Below are positions 25,601 to 40,000 of a DNA stretch of 64,000 nt, in pieces. Each line of letters starts with the position of its first letter. Within the stretch, counting starts at the first letter, position 1. The position numbers were made by a program, and so were the translations under genes. The notes beneath the pieces were generated by a model. That model made no database searches. It was not told the DNA's origin and saw only the letters and a program-made list of their open reading frames with translations. Where the stretch lies: the NCBI GenBank assembly GCA_001939145.1, contig LSRX01001181.1:1-64000 (forward strand). The letters are read 5' to 3'. Source of the DNA: Symbiodinium microadriaticum. Its lineage: Eukaryota > Sar > Dinophyceae > Suessiales > Symbiodiniaceae.

Positions 25601-28598
25601 CCCTTTTCCCTAAACCCTAAACCCTGAAAATATTGAGCTAGATGACTATCCGTAACCAAAGTACCCGATTCTTGGGTCCTTCGGACTCTTGTGGTTCCAG
25701 GCTTAGTCTAAGGCTCCAGCGTGCGATGCCTAGATCTACTCATCCGCTATACCCCTGTGCAAAGCCTGTATAATTGCCAGATCTGCCCCATACCAGCCCA
25801 TAAGTCCATAAATCGGCTAAAACCCCTGGCGGGCAATATGGTTCAAAGATACTGCGATCCACGTAGGGGCCGATTACCAAAGGTCAGAGGTCACCTACTT
25901 AACACTAGTGAGACGAGTTCTCTTTTGCTTCGCTTCCCATGATATGATTACTGGTTCGTCTTCAAGGTACAGGAAGCGTAGCGAGGGTCGGGAACAAAAG
26001 GGAAAAGCACAATAAGACTTGGAGCTGAGGAACAGTTGTAATGAAAGACTAGCTCCTGGTGGTGAACGCACCTTCACGTTTGCTTCTCGGGGGCGTGGAA
26101 AGGAGCCAAAGGAACTAGACTCATCAGTCATTCTTTACGACCCGCAAGAATTAGGACACAGCAGTAAAGGAGAACCAAAATGCGAAATTAATAAGTTAAA
26201 TGTAAAGACGAGACACTGATGCACGATTTCACTTATTAATTTCGGCAAGGAAAGAAACCCTAAACCCTCAATTCCTAAACCCCGAACCCCAAACCCCTAA
26301 AGCCCTAAATACTAAACCCCCAAAACCCTAAACCCCTAAACCCTAAACCCTAAACCCTAAACCCTAAACCCCAAGAACCCCTAAACCCCTGCTAAACCCC
26401 AAACCCCTAAACCCTGAACCCTGAACCCTAAACCCTAAACCCCTGCTAAACCCCGAACCCCTAAACCCCTGCTAAACCCCAAACCCCTAAACCCTGAACC
26501 CTGAACCCTAAACCCTCAGTCCTAAACCCTCAACCCTAAATCCGAAACCCTAAAACCCTAAACCCCTAAACCCTCAAAGCCTAAACCCCTAAACCCTCAA
26601 TCCCGTAAGTCCAAGGTCGCGGGCCACATGTCGCAAGGAACTCCATAGGAGCCTTCGAGGACCTCTCCGGGTCAAAAGGAAGTAGGGTTTAGGGGATTAG
26701 GGGTGTTGGGAATCAGGGGTTTTGGGGTTTTGGGTTGAGGGATTTAGGGGTTTATAGGGTTTAGTGTTGGGAATCAGGGGTTTTGGGGTTTTGGGTTGAG
26801 GGATTTAGGGGTTTATAGGGTTTAGTGTTGGGAATCAGGGGTTTTGGGGTTTTGGGTTGAGGGATTTAGGGGTTTATAGGGTTTAGTGTTGGGAATCAGG
26901 GGTTTTGGGGTTTTGGGTTGAGGGATTTAGGGGTTTATAGGGTTTAGTGTTGGGAATCAGGGGTTTTGGGGTTTTGGGTTGAGGGATTTAGGGGTTTATA
27001 GGGTTTAGTGTTGGGAATCAGGGGTTTTGGGGTTTTGGGTTGAGGGATTTAGGGGTTTATAGGGTTTTTAGGGTTTAGGGGTTTTGGGAGTTAGGGGTTT
27101 AGGGGTTTTGGGAATTAGGGGTTTAGGGGTTTATAGGGTTTAGGGTTTAGGGGTTTTGGGACTTAGGGGTTTAGGGGTTTTTGGGGTTTAATTAGGGGTT
27201 TAGGGTATAGGGTTTTAGGGGTTTAGGGATTTAGGGGTTTATAGGGTTTAGTGTTTAGGGTTTAGGGGTTTAAGGGTTTAGGCGGTTTAGGCGGTTTAGG
27301 GGTTTAGGGGTTAAGGGGTTAGGGGTTGAGGTGGTTTAGGTGGTTAGGGGTTTAGGGTTTAGGGGTTTAGGGGTTTAAGGGTTTAGGGGTTAGGGGTTTA
27401 GGGGTGTGCACTTCCAGATGAGAGGGTCAAATGTCGTGCGGTGGAACACACCTCGAAACCCGCTTCAGTCCGCCATACCCGTCTGGAACTCACTTCACAA
27501 CTCACTTCAATCCGCCAGAGCCCTCTGGGACACACTTCGCAACTCACCCTGGAATTCGCCCTGAAATGCAACACAACTGGTTTTCACCCTGCTCAATGTT
27601 TCCATGTGCGATCCTTGCAAATTTAGAAGGGATCTGTATGGATTTAGTGTTCTGGCCTCAAAAGAAATCTACAAGCATTTATGAGGGTACCTACTCTACA
27701 ACATAACAGATCCGAACCATAAAACTAGGCACCTAGAGGACAAGGGGTAGGGTATGACCCTCTAGGTATGTTCTTTGAAGGCAGCACGTTTAAACGCAAG
27801 TCCTCAGAGCCGCAGGTTTGGTGCACAGAGGCTTTGAGCTTTTCCCTGTTTCGACGGGAAAGAAGCACTGCTGGAAGGGACCTTTTTCTCCAAGCAGGTT
27901 GGTGGTTGTAGAGGGTTTAGGGTTTAGGGGTTTCGGGGTTTAGGGTGGACATGAGGATGTTAGAATCAAAGCGTTCAGGGTGTGAGGGCTTCGACTTGCA
28001 GGTGTTTCGGCTCGAGGTTCAGCTTTGGGTTCTTGTTGCAGCTGTCTGAACCGTAGCATCCCTTCTCAAGACGTTCGCGCTGGGAACCCTCCAGCCACAA
28101 ATCCGCAATTGCTAAACCTTACCCTAAACCCTCCAGGTACCTACTATAGAGGGTACTAGACCTCTTAGGGCCCGATATAGTAGGTACCTGGAGGGTTAGG
28201 GTTAAACCGACCACCACTTAAGCCCATTGCAAAAAGATCAGGACCAGCTGCCTCGGGTGCGACATAGTACAGCGAGCCAATCGTTGCTGTCAGCTGAACG
28301 CTAGGCTGCACCTGCCACGTGAACCCTAAACCCTAAACCCTAAACCCAAAACCCAAAACCCTGAACCCTGAACCCAAGACCCTGAACCCTAAGCCCTAAG
28401 CCCTAAACCCGCTGCCCTTGAGCTCCATAATTTGGTGCTTTTCGAAGGAAGCTAAGCTCTCGACCCTGGGCTCAAATACCTTCTTTTGGTTACCATGTAT
28501 TTTCATGTGTATGCACACACACACACATACACATATACATACATACATACATACATACATACATACATACATACATACATACATACATACATACATGC

Positions 28599-28632
<34 letters not shown>

Positions 28633-28935
28633 ATATATACATATGTGTATATATATGATATAGGCGAGCACATGAAAACAGACGCACGTGTACGCTCTTC
28701 TTCTCGGGTCCGAAATATCCATACACAGGGTTCATGATCACACAAAAACACCGAACAATTGTGTTGGCACCTGGAGGGCTTGGATTTCGGGTCTCGCTTT
28801 CGGCTTACTTTTCTGCTACCCGGGCGCTGAAGACGGAGTGCTGGAGGAGGTACAGCGGGTGCTGGCCTTTTAAGTTTTTGCTATGGGGTCACTGTGGTTG
28901 CGATTCGTGTCAATACACCATAGCAGCCGACATAG

Positions 28936-28971
<36 letters not shown>

Positions 28972-30983
28972 ATACATATGTATATATATATATATATATT
29001 GAACTTTTTGTCGTGGAAGTCCGTGAACGCCGAACCAGAACCCGAAACCCTAACATAGAGACACCAAGTTTCCAGGGCAATAAGACCTCAAGCACCGGAG
29101 ACTATTCGTCGAAAATCCGCTCGAAACTGGCCAGGTTGTCGATCAGGAGGGAACTCTGAAAAAGGTGGGTTCTTTAGGGTTTCTGGAGTCCGCAGACCCT
29201 AAACCCTACACCCTAAACCCTCAACCCTAAACCCTAAACCCCTAAACCCTAAACCCCTAAACCCTAAACCCCCAAACCCCTAAACCCCTAAACCCCTAAA
29301 CCCTACACCCTCAGGGTTTGAAAACTGGCCGGGTTCGCAATCTGCCCAAAGCCGAAGTCACACAACTTCAACTTCGCCTCCCGACAGCTGCGTCTCTCTG
29401 CATCCCCACAGCTGAATCCCCAAAAAGAATAAGGTTTAGGGTTCAGGGGTTTAGAGTTTAGGGTTTAGGGTTTGGGGTTTGGCGCTTTAGGGTCTAGGGG
29501 CTTAGGGTTTGGGGTTGAAGGCTTTAGGATTTAGGGCTTGGGGTTTCAGGGTTTACGGTTTAAGGGGTTCAGGGGCTTAGGGAGGATTTAGGGTTTAGGG
29601 TTGATTCATTACCGAGGCAGCTACGATTCAGCTGCCAGAGGGGGCTTGGATCCCAAACGCGGGTAGCTACTTCAGGGCGTTATGAATACTTTTTCTGTGT
29701 TGTATCAGGTCTTCACAGGCTTAGCATGGCTTCTATGGGGTGCTATGGATGGATAAGGTTTTGCTAAGATTCCGGAAACTCGAAGCCTAGCACCCGAACC
29801 GGCTTGCACTCCTTGAGTTGCTGCAGCACTCCAATTTTTGATTGGGTTTGGGGGATTAGTGTAGCAGACTAACTTTCCCTGACCCTCCAGGTACCTACTA
29901 TAGAGGGTACTAGACCCCCTAGCGCCCTATATTGTAGGTATCTGGAGGGTTAGGGTATGAATAAAGCCAAAGATACAGTTCACGGCTTAGGGGGATAGGT
30001 TCGGAAGCTATAGAACCCAGCCCGACAATCCCGTCAACAAAGCTACAGCTGGTTTACTTGAGGCACTCAGGGTCCATTTCTTTAGCAGGTAGCCTAGAGA
30101 TTTTGCTTAGGCTTGCATGGCCCTTCGTCTACGGATGTAAGGGTTTGGGTTTTAGGGGTCTGGGGATCTTAGGATCTTAGGGTTTAGGGTTCAGCGTTTC
30201 TCAGGGCCTAGGCCAGGTCTACTCAGGGCACCACGACGTCACAAAGCATGCCTACAGTGGTGCAACAATTTTCGCACTTGTCTCCCGATACAATTCCTTC
30301 TAGGGATATGATACAAGTAACCAACTACACCATCCCGCACCCTATAGGGATCCCTTAAAGGGAACCCTAGGCACCCCAAAAGCCCCATCGAATATATCCT
30401 GTCTACATCCCTCGAACTGCGCAGAAGCCCCCGAAAAAGGCGAAAGCCTCTGTCTTTGGGCTCTCATAGAGCCAGTTTTCCAGCTTCAGGTCCTGCACGA
30501 AACGTCAATCCTACTTGAGTTCAGGGCTTAGGGTTGAAAGTCTAGTGAGTCTAGTGTCTAGGGTTAGTAGGTTAAGGTTCCTTAATTCATCGGGTGTAGC
30601 CGTGTAGTACAGTCAAGCGCTAGCTTCAGGTGAGCTATGGAAGTCCACTCTACTCTGAGGCCTTTGACCCAAAGGGTCCTATGTACTGCTATGGGGGACA
30701 CTTCCCGAAATCATAATAGTAATTCCTAATATAGAACCCCTACATTCTACTATACCGGTACTTCAGAATCCCGTAAAAAAGACCCTAAACCCTAAACCCC
30801 TAAAAGTAAGGAACGATCACGGGAGCATGGGATGTTCAAGGACCCACCAACGGCAAGCCCGAGTTGGAGATTCCGAACTTAGAGCCTCCATGGCCACAGC
30901 TTGAAGGCTGCAGCTACGGTATAATGTAAGTATATATATATATATATATACACACACATACATACATACATACATACATACAT

Positions 30984-31034
<51 letters not shown>

Positions 31035-34000
31035 CACACACAAGACAACCCCCCACGAGGGTACATGAAACCCCAAGCATAGCCTGCCACACTTTCTGAG
31101 TACCCTTCGTGCTCGAGGTAAGCGGCATATCTGGCTGCCGACAAGTATACTGAGGAGTTGCTGGATTTGGGAATCAGCCTGCCTCTGTTTGTTCGACTGG
31201 GGGTCTAGGAGATTTTGCGAAGTCAGGACTTTAGGGTTCTTTCGAGCACAAACCCGAAGCCCAAAACTGGCGCATTTCAAGCAGCCTCACCGATTTCCTT
31301 TTTGGAAAACCGTAAGACTCTGCGAGATCTCGTGGTCTTCGGATCTTAGCTTCGGTTCGGGGTTGAAAGAGTTAGGGGTTCAGGGTCTGGGGAGGATAGA
31401 GTTTAGGGTTTAGGGTTTATGGTTTAGGGTTGGGAGAAGGATTTAAGTCTGTGTCCGTTTCAATCCAAGAGCACTGCTCGTTTGTTTGGGGTTTAAGGCT
31501 TTGGGTTAAGCCTTCTCCAGCCCGTGCACTATCATGCAAACCAAAGCAAACACCCGGACCCTGCTCGGATCATTGAACAGCTCCTTCATCTTGACGAAGA
31601 AACACACGATATGGTTGGCTTAAAACAAACAGACACAGACAATACCATATAAATGTGTATACATATATACACATACGTGCAACAACGCGAACAAAGACTG
31701 TGTGGCCAAACAGTTATATCAGACAAAGCAGTCTTGAGGAAGGACTTCTACAAGCACCTATTGCCAAGACTGTAAAAGATTGAGTCGTAGTCTTGTACCG
31801 TTTAACTCCAAATCCAACCCTAAAACCATCCTCAACCCCAAAACAACATGGCTCTGCAAAGCCTCCGAAAACCTCAACCCTAAACCGAACGCCCAACCCT
31901 AAGCTGTAAACTAAACCACAAACCTAAACCCACAATACCATAAGCTCCCGAGATGGTTATGCCACGCTGTTGTTCAGCCTGTGAGCTGGGCCTGTGGCAT
32001 GGAACAATACAATCCCGAAGCCTCCATGCACTTTTCGGTGTATTCAGGGCTTAGGGTTTTAATATGCTTCCCCTTGGGCTCCATGTACCTGTACAGTACA
32101 TACTTATAGGCCTTCAAGCACCCATATGGGAACCCCTTTGCTGCCAATTACATACTAGCCATAGGCCTTTGAATTTTAGGGTCTAGGGTTCAGCGATTTG
32201 AACATGCTGTTGGGCTACATGATCTCAGATGAATATAAGAATAAGGAACCCAAATGGGTAGCATTGCTACTTGGTAAGTAACCCTACAAGCCCTAAACCC
32301 AAGCCCTAAATCCCAAAACCCGAACCTAAACCCTAAACCCTAAACTAAACCCAAACCCTAAATCCCTAAACCCCAATCTAAACCCTAATCCCAGCTTCTG
32401 TAGTAAACCGAAGATGCAATGAGCTTCCAAGTCTGGCAGTCCCGATGGCAGATGTTCTGCGAGTGCAAGTAAGCCACGGCCTGAAAGACAATCGGATGTG
32501 GTTTACTTTAAGGTCCAGGGGACTTCGTCAGTAGGTTATAAGTAGAGCTATACGTACCCTACATGGAGTTACCCCAATTATAACCCTGCTTATAACCGAC
32601 CTACTTACTAAGTCCCCTGGGCCTCCAAGTAGGGTTAAGTTTAGGGTTTATATAGGGTGTCGGGTTCCGGGTTTGGGGGAATCCCGAATCTGCCCAAGAT
32701 TATGGGCACCCTCTTTGTCAAGTCCGGGTTGGGCTTCCGATCATTAATGCAAACCCCTGGGAGCGTTGAGGGCTCGAGAGGTAGGGTAATTGTGGCTTAA
32801 GTTGTATGCGAGGGCCCCAGGCGTTTAGAGAATGGAACATATATAAGGTCATACGTGGGATAGGGCCCTTTCTTGGCTGCACAACAACTATGGCAGACTC
32901 TTGTTAGCGCTGAAAACTGGGGGTGTAAGCCGTGATCTTGTGGAAGGCATCCTAAACCCTAAACCCTAAACTGTGCTGCTTATAGTCTGATGCAGATGTC
33001 CGTTTAGCTAGCCTCAAAGTTGGGTTTAGACTTCGGGCTTAGGGTGCACGGTTCAGGCAGTATGGACTCACCACCAAATTCAAGGCTCACTCAACAATCG
33101 TCAAATCAAACCCTCACAAAAAAGCCACATCTCCGGTCTTGAAATACTTATAGTCACGGCTCTATATCACACCATAAGGGGAAGTACAAATTATCCCAAA
33201 TCAATACCTAGCTTAAGCAGTGAATTGCAAAGCCCGAAGTCTGGATCCTTAGCCCCGAGGTGACGCTTGCGGCTGCTGTACGGTTTAGGGTTTAGGGTTT
33301 TGGGTTAGGGTTTAGGGTTTAGGGTTTAGGGTTTAGGGTTAGGGTTTAGGGTTTAGGGTTTAGGGGGTTCGAAGTTTTTAATGCTCCTTAGGGTTTGGAG
33401 GTTAAGGTTTAGGCTTTTGGTGTTCAAGGTCTAGGGTTAACGGCTTGTGGAAGACAAACCTACCAATATAACCTGCATTGTGCCCAGCTTCTGACGGTAC
33501 TGATTGGAGCATACACTGCCAGGCAAAGAACTTAAAGGCATGTTCTTGTCCTCTACATCGTTTGTGGGGAGTTGCATAGAGGCTTGGTTTCGGGTGGCAC
33601 GTCATGCAAAACCTATAGAAACCGTCCTATAGCCCATATAGAACCCGATCTATACATATATATATATATATATACATACATATACGTATACAAAAAGAGA
33701 GAAAAACATATATATATATATATATATATATGTACGTATACACAAGCTATTCTAAACACGATTGTTGAAACCTGACAGCGGGGTTTAGGGTTGTGGGGGG
33801 TTAGGATAAGTCCGAGGCAGCGGCATCGAGCATTTGCCTGGTGACCCGTGCGGCATCGTACCTGGAGTCTCGAAGCCTTACTGGTTCGAACATGGTCCCT
33901 TCAAATGGTTCCTTTCAAGGGTACAAGGGTGTGCAGTAGCGGTGTGAACAATTCGAAGAGGGTTTGGCGTTAATTATATTCTTTCATAGGAGCCCCACGG

Positions 34001-37000
34001 AACAGTCTTGGCAATTACTCACGCTTTCATCATAAAGCACCAGACATCGACAATGCATGACAAAACTGCTGCGCTCCGAACTGTCGCCGTCAGAGTGCTC
34101 CAAGAATAACTGAAAAACCCTTCATTATCGCATATGACCCTACAGGTCCAAGTACCGAATAATCACATGCGCTCCCACATATTACCCCTCATAACGACTA
34201 GCCCGAACCAAAGTAGCTAATTATTTGGTCCTTTGGACTCTTAGGCTGACACTCTAAGCCCTCAAGGCCTAAACACATTAGCATGGCTCAGAAGCCGTAC
34301 GATCTGAGCTTCTACTGAACCTGAACTGAACCTGAGGGCTACAATATTAGTATTGTTAGTATTATCATTGTTGCTGTCACTACTGTTGTTACTTTCGTTA
34401 TTCATATACTACTAGAATTATGGTTTTCGCCTATGCTTTTACTGTTTACAAGAACAAGCATTCTAACTGGCATTATCATCAGCACTATGGTTACGATTAT
34501 TAACTTACAAAGCTCTTGATGTTGAGACTTCACGAACTTGCAGACAGTGTACGAAACACGTCTTGGGGGCAAGACCCCAAACGGCCCTAGCTAGGGCTTA
34601 GGATAGGTTAAGGTTTAGGGTTTAGGGTTTCGGGGATTAAGGTTCAGGTACCACGACCAGCATGCATGCAAGCCTCACCATGCAACTGAGCGCCTCTGGA
34701 TCCGCTTGGGGCGGTGCACAGTTTAATGTGGCCAGAATGCAATGAGTCCGACACTGTTCGCCAACAAAGTCAGGGCCGCATCGACGCCAAAGGCACGTGC
34801 TGCTGAGAGCGCTGCAGGGCAAATTAGGACTGTGTAAATCACATTTGCAGCCGCTGTCCTGCATTGCAACGCCTCTTCTTGGATACCCTCACGAGCAGCC
34901 CGAGGAAGGGCGCGGATTCTTTCACATGTTTCGCAACGCACTTCCTCCGGGGTGGACTTCCCGGTTGGGGTAATTTGAAAATCGGGCTGCAAATGCATGC
35001 GAAGGCTGCACAACGGTTACCTAAACCCTCAGAAAAAGAGCTTTAAAGATAAAAAGCCCACAATTTGGGGTCCAGGAAAGTGTGATGCCTGCTGATTCTC
35101 AGACCCAGAGACTCCAATATCCCTTAATTAAGGAACATGCCCTAAATCATTTTAGGGAACCTACTATAATTTAAAGGTATATTCCTTAAATTAAGGGATA
35201 TTGGAGTCTCTGGGGACCAGTTTGCCCCGACATTGAAACCTGGTAGTTGCCGGATGCTGGAAGGGTTTAGGGTTTAGGGAAACGCTTGCAAGTACCGAGA
35301 GGGTCCACAGATACTATCATCGTGGAAGTAGACCCCCAAAGAGCATTGTGATCATGGTTTCTGCGCTTGCTTTTCTTGGCGGGGGGGGGGACCTAATTCC
35401 ATAAGTAAAGTAGTAATGTATATGGGCCCATAACCCTGTCAGCCCCGACCCTAAACCCTAAACCCCCAAACCCTATAAACCCGATAAGCCCTAATACCCT
35501 ATAAACCCTAAACCCTATAGACCCTAAACCCCTAAAGCCCTAAACTCTACAAACCCTAAACCCTACATCCCCAAACCCTAAAGGAACCCTCACGGTCTGG
35601 CCTTGCAAACGAGCATCTCCTAGGCTTACAGCCCTGTGCAAGGCCTGAATGACTCGAATCTTAAGGCTTCAGCCCAACACGCCAGCCATGTTCTATGTGT
35701 ATATATATATATATATGTAATTTTTTATTTATGTATATGTATCTACTTATTTAGGTTCATATGTAAATTTATATCTACATTTAATGTATTTCTATATATG
35801 TTGTTTGTTTATATGAGGTCATTCCGAGATATTTCGAGCCTTAATGTAGTCCGAAAAAAAGCAAACTACATCTAAACTGCAGCCTGAGAACCTTTCCTAT
35901 CAAACTTGGTTATACTCCACACTAGGCTTCTCAAGGTGTTTGGGCTGTGTATGGGGTAGTTCTCTAAATTCGTGTCCCTTTTTAGGTCCCCACTATCGTA
36001 CGGCACGCTTATGTAAAAAAAACAACCCTTAAAAGGGACCCTAATTTAGAGAACTACCCATACCCACCATCCACGTCACCTATGACGATGTCAGGGTGAT
36101 ATCCAGGATCCTTGTTGAAACGACTGCCCAGGGAGGATTCCTGGGTTCGAGCAGCCTTTGCAGATGGGTCCCCCAAACCCTAAACCCACTGAAAATAGCA
36201 TTTACAAATTATTGCAAAATCTGGCCAAGTAAATTCTAAGTCACTATGTGTAACCCTGTACAGACCAATCTTCAAAATATCAGTCAAGACATTGAGATCC
36301 GAAATACGAGACCCTAAACCCACACCACGTATACACCAACCAAACATGTTCTATAGATCTCTGAAGGCAACACCCCCGGGCACTCTGAGTACCACTTCCG
36401 CTCGGCCAATCGCTCAAACAGCTCCTCTTTAGCAGCCAAATTTAAGGGTTTAGGGTTTAGGGTTTAGGGTAGTACATTTAACAGCCAACTTTTAGGGTTT
36501 TAGGGTTTAGGGTAGTAAATTTAAAGCAATTTGCTTCACAAGGTCCATGCTTTAGGATTCAAGCCGTTTGGCTGCTCCTGAGGTACACTAAACCGGCTTG
36601 GCCCAAGGCTTGCATACAGATTCTTTGTAAACCCTAAACCCTCAACCCTGAACCCTAAATCCTAAACCCTAAACCCCTCAACCCTAAACCCTCAACCCTA
36701 AACCCTAAACCCTAAACCCCTCAACCCTAAACCCTCAACCCTAAACCCTAAATCCTAAACCCTGGAAATCTGTGTCGGACGAAGGCCCGAGTTTCCTGGC
36801 TTGGGGTTTGGGGTTAAGGATTGTGGTTCAGGGTTCAGGGTTTAGGGTTTAGGGTTCAGGGTTTAGGGTTTATGGTTCAGGGTTTAGGGTTTAGGGTTCA
36901 GGGTTTAGGGTTTAGGCATCACCACCGCTGAGCCCCACACGACCCAGCCGCGGAACGCCGTCGCCCACGTGCGAGCCTAAGCTCTGCAGGATCGCCATGT

Positions 37001-40000
37001 GCATCCTTCCGTTGCCCTTGGAAGGCAGCTCCGACACCTCCTCCTTTTCCACAGCCGAAACCATTCATGATCTTCATGCACCTGTTCGGCTCCAACCTAT
37101 AGGTGAGACTTAAAAGTGCCCCTTTACAGGTTCCTTTTAGGCTCCCTAAAGGGTTCCTGAACGGTTCCTTCGCGGGTTCGTTAAAGGCTTCCTTAACAGG
37201 TTCATTCAGTTTAGCATTTGAAGGCTTACGGGTTCAGAGCTTCATTGCTCAAACGACTTAGCAACTAGGGTTTGCAAGTAAGGTGAGACCACGAGCATCT
37301 CTACTTGCCGAAATAGGAAACTACTCACCCTACTAAGTCACTCGACGACCGAACCCCCCCGGGAACGTAAACCCCAAACTCCTACAGTAGGCCCCAATGA
37401 CCTTTTAATTACTTCCTGCATCCCTGATGCTTGAAATACCACCCCCGAACCGTAAACCCTATATGGACCCTTACCCTAACCCTCCAGGTACCTACTATAT
37501 AGAGCCCTAGGGGGTCTAGTACCCTCTATAGTAGGTACCTGGAGGGTTAGGGTTACCCTTAGAGAACACACCTCGAACAAACACCCACTCCCTAAATCCC
37601 CAACTCAAGACCTCCAAGGACTGCTTAGCTTCGGGTGGGAGACTTTCCTCAGAAACCGCAAGCCTGGGAACCTGCCCTTCAATTACTGGTTCTTAAATTG
37701 TTAAGGGATCTAATTTAAGTTACCATATAAAGTAAGGAAACCACATCAGTTACTATAGATTCCTATTATGGTAACTTGAGAAAAACCCCTTAACAAGAAC
37801 CCAGATCAGCAAAAGCTCGGAGGTCCTTGCCGGTGCAGAGCCTCGTCGCAATGTGCTTTACAAGGTTTAAAAATGACGAGTGCTTTGAGGGTTTAGAGCT
37901 TAGGGGTTTAGGGGCTTAGGGCTTTAGGGGTTTAGGGGTTTAGGGTTTTAGGGCTTTAGGGGTTTAGGGGTTTAGGGTTTAGGTTGGGGATTGGAACTAG
38001 CCGTGTTATGTAGACCGCCGAGTGGTAACCTCCCTGACCCCCACATCAGGGCTGAAATCTGAAACAGCTACGGCAAAATTTTCCAGTTGAGGCAACCGCC
38101 CACTTCCAAACGTTCAAAGAAAAGGAAGTTAGGGTGGATGCTTCAGTAGCTTAGGGGTTTAGAGTTCCTTGAATTTCAGGGCTTGGTAGTAATATGCCCT
38201 GGTTGTCTGGATACTGCTAAGCATTGCAGAAACGAGAACGAGTGGTATGTACAGAATCATACCGACAACTCTCGTTCCGTAGCTTCTTCAATCCGGATAA
38301 TCAGCAGCGGTGGCCACCTAAAACTGCAGAGGCCCCCTGCTAAATATATCCGTAGGCTTTAAAAATATAGTTCAACACGATGTCTGCTGCTATTGCTGCT
38401 GCCACTTCTTCGGAGAGTTCTCGCCTGCCCTAGGCCCTAAACCCCTGCCTTGGAGAGCCCCCGCCCATCATCGGAGCAGCAGTGAGCCCGACCAGGAGAA
38501 GGGGGCCCAAGATAAACCCGAACCCTAAACGCTTGTAAACCTCGACACTTATCAGCCTAAACCCTAAACCCACCCTGAACCCACAAAACCCTAAACCCCT
38601 CAAACCCTAAAACCCATAACACCCTAAATCCCTGAAGCCCTAAGCCCCTAAAGCCCTGAAACCCCTAAAACCCTAAGACCTCATAACCCTACACCCCAGA
38701 CCCCGGCTGGCTAGGCTTCCCGACTCCATGACCAGCAGAACAGCCTGATCGACCTGGGCAGTGGAGAAGGGAACGTCGGAAGGCTTGCTTGGTCAAGGCT
38801 TCATGCCCTTCCCTGGACTTGTCTGAGGGGGCTGGGAGGGTGCATCTGTGAATGTGAATGGGCGTGCTTGGATGAGCAATTGTGTTGCTTGTCTGGGGCG
38901 TTGTTTTTGCCTGCTCATGAGCCTGTTTCGGCTTGTACCCTAAAGCCTAAACCCCCAAACCCCTAAACCCCTAAACCCCAAACATCCCTAAAACCCTAAA
39001 ACGTAGGGTCTGCTTGCAGGATCATCGGGCAGCTTGCAAGTAGGTGGTGATTCGGCTGCAAGTGTCTTCAGTGGGGCTCTCCCAGAGCTTTTCCCACGGT
39101 TTAGAGTTTAGGGTTTAGGGTTTAGGGTCGAGACCCCCCATGTTCAGTCTTGCTTCTGCCCTGCTTTTTGTTGAGAAGCCTGAAAAGCCACTAACCTTCT
39201 TCCGGTCACGGCTCCTGTGTACAACTCAACTAACATACCATAAAGCCCTATTCTAATCATTAAGGCTCCTGCAGTACGTCGCCTCCACATGTCTCCACTT
39301 AGGACCCTATAAACCCCACACCGATCAATTTCGAGGCGACTCCGATCTTAGCCATCCGTCCCCTCAAAACAAATTTCTAATGGGTTTAGGGTTTAGGGCT
39401 TCGGGTTGAGGGCTCCGGGTTTAAGGTTTCCGGTTTAGGGTTTCGGGTTTGGGGATTCGGGCTTAGGGTTTGCTGGGAGGTCCACGGGAATTAGTAAGAG
39501 GCTTACTTCGAAGTAAGTAAGGCAATGATTGGGGTAACTCCGTTTAGGGTGCTTATAACTTATAACTCTACTTATAACCTGCTTACTAAGTCCCCCGACC
39601 CTCTAAGTAGGGCTATAACTCTACTTATAACCTACTTACTGCGTCCCCTGGGGCCTCTAAGCAAACCCTAAACCCGAAACCCTAAACCCTGAACCCGAAA
39701 CCCTAAACCCGACTAAACCCTAAACCCAAAAAAATTCAAAACTTAAGACTCGCATATGGGAGTCGCGGAGTCGCTGTTCCAGGTTGGCCAGAGGTCTCCA
39801 AGAAGGTTCGGGGTTTAGGGGGATCGGGCTTAGGGTTCGGCGTCTAGCTTAGGGTGTAGGGTTTAGGTTTCTGGGTTTAGGGAGATTGGGCTTAGGGTTC
39901 GGGGTTTAGCTTAGGGTTTAGGGTTTAGGGTCTAGGGGGATCGGGCTTAGGGTTCAGGGTTTAGTTTAGGGCTTAGGACCATGATTCCTGGCTCCGCTTT

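Noticed and set aside
26705-27070. Possible CRISPR-like array
   Set aside because: The 61-bp units are contiguous without distinct spacers and are built from telomere-like sequence; the genome is eukaryotic.
28050-28098. ERLEKGCYGSDSCN as CDPK subdomain IX exon
   Set aside because: Exon 13 at 26625-26662 (VLEGSYGVPCDM) fits phase, acceptor and motif far better; this one has no AG|G acceptor in phase.
28396-28751. Tyr/Met/Cys and His/Thr ORFs
   Set aside because: Translation of CATA, CA and TA microsatellites.
29085-29150. SSLLIDNLASFERIFDE as subdomain IV exon
   Set aside because: It lies downstream of the DFG exon in transcription order and subdomain IV is already supplied by exon 4.
36105-36175. 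DPGYHPDIVIGDVDGG as a thiamine pyrophosphokinase-like exon
   Set aside because: Similarity is limited to a short PDxxIGD pattern with no supporting neighbours.
36925-37065. MHMAILQSLGSHVGDG as subdomain III-IV exon
   Set aside because: Exons 3 and 4 already encode this region in phase, and this island lies after the hinge exon 6.
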